Translations under genes and position numbers: made by a program | Shown here: positions 59,518 to 64,000 of the stretch, piece by piece | Position numbering within the stretch: the stretch's first letter is position 1 | How the letters are laid out: each line of letters starts with the position of its first letter | From: Microbacterium sp. SMR1 | GTDB lineage: Bacteria; Actinomycetota; Actinomycetes; Actinomycetales; Microbacteriaceae | NCBI RefSeq assembly: GCF_003289625.1 | Contig: NZ_QMBN01000003.1 | Span: 464,034-528,033, forward strand | Direction of reading: 5' to 3' | DNA length: 64,000 nucleotides | The notes under the pieces: generated by a model | The model's input: only the letters and a program-made list of their open reading frames with translations | Told to the model about the DNA's origin: nothing | The model's database searches: none

Positions 59518-60174
59518 ATGCGCGTGTGCCTCGCCTCGACCTCCCCCGCCCGCCTCATGCTGCTGCGTCAGGCGGGCATCGAACCCGCGACCCGTGCCCC
59601 CGAGGTCGACGAGGAGGCCGTCGTCGCCGCCCTCGAAGCCGAGGAGGGTCGCGTGCTGCCGCCGGACGAGCACGTCCTGCTGCTGGCGCGACGCAAGGCG
59701 GCCGACGTGGTCGCGACGCTCGCGCGACTCGAACCCGACTTCGACGGCATCGTCATCGGGGGCGACTCGATGTTCGCCTTCGACGGCGAGGTCCTCGGCA
59801 AGCCGCTCCGACCCGACGTGGCGACCGCGAGGTGGGAGAGGATGCGCGGGGGCACCGGCATCCTCCACTCGGGGCACTCGGTGTTCCGCGTGCGCCCGGG
59901 GACCGTTGCGCAGGAGGCGTACGCCGTCGCGGACGCCGCGGTGACCTTCGCCGACGACATCACCGCCGACGAGATCGCGGCGTACGTCGGCACCGGCGAA
60001 CCTCTGCAGGTGGCGGGAGCCTTCACTGTCGACAGCCTCGGCGGCCCCTTCATCACGCGGGTCGACGGCGATCCCTCCACGGTCGTCGGGATGTCCTTAT
60101 CGACGTTGCGCCGCCTCGTCCGTGAGCTCGGCGTGGCCTGGCCCGACCTCTGGACCACGCGGCTGACATCATGA
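59518..60174 (+). CDS. maf: Maf-family nucleotide pyrophosphatase
   Basis: 218 aa. Begins MRVCLASTSPARLMLLRQAG with the Maf S-x-SPxR motif; EEAVVAALEAEE; GGDSMFAFDGEVLGKP; GTGILHSGHSVFRV and VDSLGGPFITRVDGDPSTVVG, where the family catalytic acid and GL-like loop lie. Maf proteins hydrolyse dTTP/UTP or modified nucleotides; they are often next to the carboxylase alpha-subunit gene in actinobacteria. Start set by the -10 box. Confidence 0.93.
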   Translation: MRVCLASTSPARLMLLRQAGIEPATRAPEVDEEAVVAALEAEEGRVLPPDEHVLLLARRKAADVVATLARLEPDFDGIVIGGDSMFAFDGEVLGKPLRPDVATARWERMRGGTGILHSGHSVFRVRPGTVAQEAYAVADAAVTFADDITADEIAAYVGTGEPLQVAGAFTVDSLGGPFITRVDGDPSTVVGMSLSTLRRLVRELGVAWPDLWTTRLTS

Positions 60175-60216
60175 ACGGCGGGCCCGCTTCGTAGGCATCC
60201 ACTCACGTTCGGCCGG

Positions 60217-60233
60217 TCACTTTGTGCGAGTGA
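60217..60233. promoter_or_regulatory. Palindromic operator candidate upstream of the biotin-carboxylase gene
   Basis: TCACT-N7-AGTGA (flanks GG and TCC extend the symmetry). It ends 26 nt before the TAGGCT -10 box, a fitting place for an activator or repressor of the carboxylase gene. Confidence 0.35.
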
Positions 60234-60259
60234 TCCAAAAGACGGGGCCGCGTGCTCGC

Positions 60260-60265
60260 TAGGCT
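60260..60265 (+). promoter_or_regulatory. Leaderless -10 box of the carboxylase alpha-subunit gene
   Basis: TAGGCT, 7 nt before the ATG at 60273. Confidence 0.6.
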
Positions 60266-60272
60266 GGCATTC

Positions 60273-62039
60273 ATGCCTGAGATCGCCAAGGTCCTGATCG
60301 CGAACCGCGGCGAGATCGCCGTCCGTATCGTGCGCGCCGCCCGTGACAGCGGGAAGGCGTCCGTCGCCGTCTACGCCGACCAGGACCGCGACGCGCTCCA
60401 CGCCCGCCTCGCCGACGAGGCGTACGCCCTCGAGGGGTCCACGAGCGCCGAGACCTATCTCTCCATCGAGAAGATCCTCTCCGTCGCGCGACGTTCCGGC
60501 GCCGACGCCGTGCACCCCGGCTACGGCTTCCTCGCGGAGAACGCCGAGTTCGCCCGCGCCGTCATCGGCGCGGGACTCACCTGGATCGGCCCCTCCCCCG
60601 AAGCCATCGAGGCTCTCGGCGACAAGGTCACCGCGCGGCACGTCGCCGAGAAGGTCGGCGCTCCGCTCGCGCCCGGCACCCCCGGGCCCGTCGACGGTGC
60701 CGACGAGGTCATCGCCTTTGCGAACGAGTACGGCCTGCCGATCGCCATCAAAGCCGCCTACGGCGGCGGCGGGCGTGGTCTGAAGGTCGCGCGCGAGCTC
60801 GACGAGGTCGCCGAGCTGTTCGAGTCGGCCACTCGTGAGGCGATCGCCGCGTTCGGCCGAGGCGAGTGCTTCGTCGAGAAGTACCTCGACAAGCCGCGCC
60901 ACGTCGAGACGCAGTGCCTCGCCGACGCAGCCGGCAACGTGGTCGTCGTCTCCACGCGCGACTGCTCGCTGCAGCGGCGCCACCAGAAGCTCGTCGAAGA
61001 AGCGCCCGCGCCCTTCCTCACGGACGAGCAGAACGACATCCTCTACTCCGCCTCGAAGGCCATCCTGCGCGAGGTCGGCTATGTCGGGGCGGGAACCTGC
61101 GAGTTCCTCATCGGCGCCGACGGCACGATCTCGTTCCTCGAGGTCAACACGCGCCTCCAGGTCGAGCACCCCGTGTCCGAAGAGGTGACCGGGATCGACC
61201 TCGTCCGCGAGCAGTTCCGCATCGCCGAGGGCGGCACGCTGGACTACGACGATCCTGCACCGGTCGGACACTCGATCGAGTTCCGCATCAACGGCGAAGA
61301 CCCGGGACGCAACTTCCTCCCGCAGCCCGGCCGCATCCACGTCTTCAAGACGTTCGGCGGTCCCGGCATCCGTCTCGATTCCGGTGTCACGGCCGGCGAC
61401 TCGGTCTCCGGCGCGTTCGACTCGATGCTCGGAAAGATCATCGTCACGGGTCGCACCCGCGAGGAGGCACTCGAGCGCTCGCGCCGCGCGCTCGACGAGT
61501 TCGAGGTCGCCGGTATGCCCACCGTCCTGCCGTTCCACCGCCGCGTGGTGCGCGAGCCCGCCTTCACGGCGGAGAACGGCACGTTCGGCGTGTTCACGCG
61601 GTGGATCGAGACCGAGTTCGTCAACGACATCCCGGCGTGGGACGGCGAGCTCGAGGCTCCCGCCGAGCCCAGCGGCCGCCACACGGTCGTCGTGGAGGTC
61701 GCCGGCAAGCGCCTCGAAGTGAGCCTCCCCGACCGGGTCGCCTCCCCTCCGGTCGCGGTGGGCCGCCCCGCCCAGGTGCCGCCCTCGCGGCGCTCGCACG
61801 CGGCCAACGCCAGCGCCGCGGCATCCGGCGACGCCGTGAAGTCACCGATGCAGGCGACGATCGTCAAGGTCGCGGTCGAAGCCGGCCAGCAGGTCGTCAA
61901 GGGCGACCTCGTCGTGGTGCTCGAGGCGATGAAGATGGAGCAGCCCATCCAGGCCCACAAGGACGGCGTCGTCGGCTCCATCGACGCGACGCCGGGCACC
62001 ACCGTGGGCGCAGGTCACCCCCTGCTCACCATCTCCTGA
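60273..62039 (+). CDS. Acyl-CoA carboxylase alpha subunit: biotin carboxylase plus BCCP
   Basis: 588 aa (AccA/AccBC type). Biotin carboxylase part 1-450: [30 protein letters not shown]-grasp [31 protein letters not shown]. Then an Ala/Pro-rich hinge near 500-520 and a BCCP domain ending at 588, with K554 in EAMKMEQ as the lysine biotinylated by BirA (gene at 52257). With the beta and epsilon subunits it forms the holo-carboxylase that feeds fatty-acid synthesis. ATG set by the -10 box; the earlier in-frame start at 60252 lies inside the promoter. Confidence 0.96.
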   Translation: MPEIAKVLIANRGEIAVRIVRAARDSGKASVAVYADQDRDALHARLADEAYALEGSTSAETYLSIEKILSVARRSGADAVHPGYGFLAENAEFARAVIGAGLTWIGPSPEAIEALGDKVTARHVAEKVGAPLAPGTPGPVDGADEVIAFANEYGLPIAIKAAYGGGGRGLKVARELDEVAELFESATREAIAAFGRGECFVEKYLDKPRHVETQCLADAAGNVVVVSTRDCSLQRRHQKLVEEAPAPFLTDEQNDILYSASKAILREVGYVGAGTCEFLIGADGTISFLEVNTRLQVEHPVSEEVTGIDLVREQFRIAEGGTLDYDDPAPVGHSIEFRINGEDPGRNFLPQPGRIHVFKTFGGPGIRLDSGVTAGDSVSGAFDSMLGKIIVTGRTREEALERSRRALDEFEVAGMPTVLPFHRRVVREPAFTAENGTFGVFTRWIETEFVNDIPAWDGELEAPAEPSGRHTVVVEVAGKRLEVSLPDRVASPPVAVGRPAQVPPSRRSHAANASAAASGDAVKSPMQATIVKVAVEAGQQVVKGDLVVVLEAMKMEQPIQAHKDGVVGSIDATPGTTVGAGHPLLTIS

Positions 62040-62043
62040 CCCC

Positions 62044-62049
62044 TAGGGT
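62044..62049 (+). promoter_or_regulatory. Leaderless -10 box of the small lipoprotein gene
   Basis: TAGGGT, 6 nt before the ATG at 62056 and just after the carboxylase stop. Confidence 0.5.
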
Positions 62050-62055
62050 GGGGAC

Positions 62056-62508
62056 ATGCGCCGCCCTGCACGTGTTCTTCCCATCGTCTGCCTGCTGGGG
62101 CTCGCTCTCGGGCTGAGCGCCTGCGCTTCCGACACGGTCGACCTCGCGGCGGCCGACGGGTGGCTCGCCGCGGTCGCGGCCGAACAAGCCGGCGCGGATG
62201 TCGGCATCGGCACGGCGAGCGGCCGTACGATGCCGTTCGAGAATTCCGGTGACGGGAGCGCAGGGGTCATCCTGTCGCTCGCCGAGCCGGCGCCGGCGAG
62301 TGTGGTCGAGGTGCGGTGCTTCGGCGGTCACACCGCGACGGTGTTCGTCGAGGCTTCGACGACGTCCGGCTCGCGTGGCGTGGAGACGAGCATCGACTGC
62401 GACGAGAAGCCGCACGCTCTCGAGCTCGTTGATGCTACCCGCACGACCGCCGTCAGGATTGCCGTCCGCGCCGAGCCGGAGACGCGCTACTACGCCGATG
62501 TGAGGTGA
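62056..62508 (+). CDS. Small lipoprotein, unassigned
   Basis: 150 aa. Signal with lipobox LSAC (CLLGLALGLSACASD), then a beta-rich domain with two cysteines (EVRCFGGHTATVFVE and ETSIDCDEKPHALE) likely disulfide-linked, ending in RAEPETRYYADVR. Family not recognised. Sits on the outer membrane face. Its stop is close to a long inverted repeat shared with the converging reductase gene. Confidence 0.8.
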   Translation: MRRPARVLPIVCLLGLALGLSACASDTVDLAAADGWLAAVAAEQAGADVGIGTASGRTMPFENSGDGSAGVILSLAEPAPASVVEVRCFGGHTATVFVEASTTSGSRGVETSIDCDEKPHALELVDATRTTAVRIAVRAEPETRYYADVR

Positions 62509-62525
62509 CACGGCGCCGCATGATC

Positions 62526-62612
62526 GCGCGTGAGCGTCGGAGAGAGGCGCGTACATCGGAGCGATCGCCAGGATCACTCCGACTTACGCGCGATTCTCCG
62601 ACGCTCGTGCGC
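62526..62612. terminator. Long imperfect palindrome (41-bp arms) between converging genes
   Basis: Arms 62526-62566 and 62572-62612 match at 33 of 41 positions, around a 5-nt loop GCCAG. The outer part has a perfect 12-bp core, GAGCGTCGGAGA/TCTCCGACGCTC. Acts most likely as a bidirectional terminator; unusually long for that. Confidence 0.7.
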
Positions 62613-62617
62613 TCGGC

Positions 62618-64000
62618 TCAGGAGAGCGGATCCTCGTCGCGCTGGACGAGGTGCATCGCGCGAGCGGCATCCGTGATGCTGCCCGTGAGCGAGGGGTACA
62701 CCGCGAAGACCCGCGAGACCTGGTCGACCGTGAGACGGCGCTCGACGGCGATCGCGATCGGGTAGATGAGCTCCGAGGCGCGGGGCGCCACGATGACACC
62801 GCCGATGACGGTTCCCGAGCCCTCGCGCGCGATGATCTTCACGAAGCCGTCCTTGACGCCCATCATCTTGGCGCGCGGGTTCGCGGCGAGCGGGAGCTTG
62901 TGCACGTACCCGTTGACCAGGCCCGACTCGATGTCCTTCTGCTGCTGGCCCACCGTCGCGATCTCGGGCGCGGTGAAGATGTTCGCGGTGATGCGGCGGC
63001 GCTCGAGCGGGATGACGGTGTCGCCGAGCGCGTGGAAAACGGCTTGACGCCCCTGCATCGCAGCGACCGAGGCGAGCGGCACGAAGGTGGTGCAGTCACC
63101 CGCGGCGTAGATGTTCGGCACGGATGTGCGCGCGACGCGGTTGACCTGGATGTGGCCCGAATTCGTGAGCTGGACGCCCGCCTCTTCGAGACCGATGCCG
63201 GCGGTGTTGGGGATCGAGCCGACCGCCATGAGACAGTGGCTCCCCTCGACCGTGCGCCCGTCCGCGAGGGTCGCCACGACGCCGTTCTCGGTGCGCTCGA
63301 CCTTCTCGGCGCGAGACTTCGACAGCACCGTCATCCCGCCGCGCTTGAACACCTTCTCGATGACCGCGGCCGCGTCGACGTCCTCGCCCGGGAGCACCTG
63401 GTCGCGGCTGGAGATCAGCGTCACCTTCGCCCCGAGGTTCATGTAGGCCGAGGCGAACTCCGCTCCCGTCACACCGGATCCCACGACGATGAGGTGCTCG
63501 GGCAGCGACTTCATGTCGTAGAGCTGCGTCCAGGTGAGGATGCGCTCCCCGTCGGGCTTCGCACTGGGCAGTTCGCGCGGCGACGCCCCCACGGAGACGA
63601 CGAGGGTGTCGGCTTCCACGCGGTCGAAGTCGGTGCCACCGGGGCCTGTCGCCGCGATCAGGGCGTGCGTGCCGTCGAGGCGCCCGTGGCCGGAGATGAT
63701 GCGCACGCCCGCTTCGACGAGCTGCGCGCGCATGTCGTCGGACTGCTGACGAGCGAGAGAGAGCAGCCGGCGGTTGACGGCCGCGAGATTGATGGCGACC
63801 TCCGGCTTGAGCGGAGTGCCGGAGTCGGACCGCGCGAACAGCTGCACGCCCAGATCGGATGCCTCGCTGATGGCGACGGCCGCATCAGCCGTGGCGATCA
63901 GCGACTTCGAGGGGACGACGTCGGTGATGACGGCCGAGCCGCCCACGCCGGCGCGTTCGACCAGCGTCACCTCCGCACCCTGCTGGGCGGCGGCCAGGGC
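62618..64000 (-). CDS. NAD(P)H-quinone dehydrogenase, LpdA-like flavoprotein (5' end beyond window)
   Basis: About 461 residues are visible; the N-terminal FAD start lies past the right edge. Family: pyridine nucleotide-disulfide oxidoreductase. NAD part VVGSGVTGAEFASAY; FAD part YAAGDCTTFVPLASVAAMQG; dimer domain with FTAPEIATVGQ. The usual redox pair C-x4-C before VPSKS is replaced here (GGSAVITDVVPSKS), so it cannot work by a disulfide. This fits the Mycobacterium LpdA (Rv3303c) quinone-reductase group rather than dihydrolipoamide dehydrogenase. Confidence 0.9.
   Translation of the reverse strand, partial: ALAAAQQGAEVTLVERAGVGGSAVITDVVPSKSLIATADAAVAISEASDLGVQLFARSDSGTPLKPEVAINLAAVNRRLLSLARQQSDDMRAQLVEAGVRIISGHGRLDGTHALIAATGPGGTDFDRVEADTLVVSVGASPRELPSAKPDGERILTWTQLYDMKSLPEHLIVVGSGVTGAEFASAYMNLGAKVTLISSRDQVLPGEDVDAAAVIEKVFKRGGMTVLSKSRAEKVERTENGVVATLADGRTVEGSHCLMAVGSIPNTAGIGLEEAGVQLTNSGHIQVNRVARTSVPNIYAAGDCTTFVPLASVAAMQGRQAVFHALGDTVIPLERRRITANIFTAPEIATVGQQQKDIESGLVNGYVHKLPLAANPRAKMMGVKDGFVKIIAREGSGTVIGGVIVAPRASELIYPIAIAVERRLTVDQVSRVFAVYPSLTGSITDAARAMHLVQRDEDPLS

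Noticed and set aside
59568..61799. A 743-codon minus-strand frame
   Set aside because: Antisense to maf and the carboxylase alpha subunit.

Overview
This window looks like chromosomal DNA of a high-GC actinobacterium, most likely Microbacteriaceae (Microbacterium-like). The evidence is very GC-rich third codon positions, a WhiB regulator, an acyl-CoA carboxylase with an epsilon subunit, a fused RmlC-RmlD protein, and many start codons placed 6-9 nt after a TANNNT box (leaderless transcripts). The genus is inferred, not measured. I saw no tRNA or rRNA gene, transposase, phage gene or CRISPR array. No stretch longer than 300 bases lacks a gene.

Region 1 (1-4.0 kb, minus strand): the start of a large membrane glycosyltransferase (cut by the window edge), whiB and manA. 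Region 2 (4.1-49.9 kb): a locus of about 46 kb for cell-surface glycopolymers. It begins with three tandem O-antigen ligase/polymerase-type membrane proteins and a GlfT1-like/GlfT2-like galactofuranosyltransferase pair. Two ABC exporters follow (Wzt/Wzm), separated by a glycosyltransferase with a coiled-coil tail. Next come an AT3-SGNH acyltransferase, UDP-galactopyranose mutase (glf), and a ten-gene plus-strand operon: DUF6541-like membrane protein, GT4, GT2, GT4, Wzx-like flippase, GT2, rmlA, CgeB-like GT, GtrA, GT2. A minus-strand block then carries a WbpD/E/B-type amino-sugar set and two RgpF-type proteins. The locus closes with rmlB and fused rmlC-rmlD, a large membrane protein, a secreted nine-repeat FG-GAP protein with an overlapping lipoprotein gene, two glycosyltransferases and an LCP ligase.

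Region 3 (49.9-53.0 kb, minus): purE, purK, a PH-domain membrane protein and birA. Region 4 (53.2-62.5 kb): acyl-CoA carboxylase beta and epsilon subunits; a membrane protein/histidine kinase/response regulator unit; an RNA methyltransferase; maf; the biotin carboxylase/BCCP alpha subunit; a small lipoprotein. Region 5 (62.6 kb to the end): most of a flavoprotein NAD(P)H-quinone dehydrogenase, cut by the right edge.

Working model (inference): Glf makes UDP-galactofuranose for the GlfT-like pair; RmlA/B/CD make dTDP-L-rhamnose for rhamnosyltransferases, including the RgpF-type pair; WbpD/E/B make a 2,3-diacetamido sugar nucleotide. Chains leave the cytoplasm by the two ABC exporters or the Wzx-like flippase, may be joined or polymerised by the ligase-type proteins, and may be attached to peptidoglycan by the LCP protein. 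BirA sits beside the carboxylase it would biotinylate.
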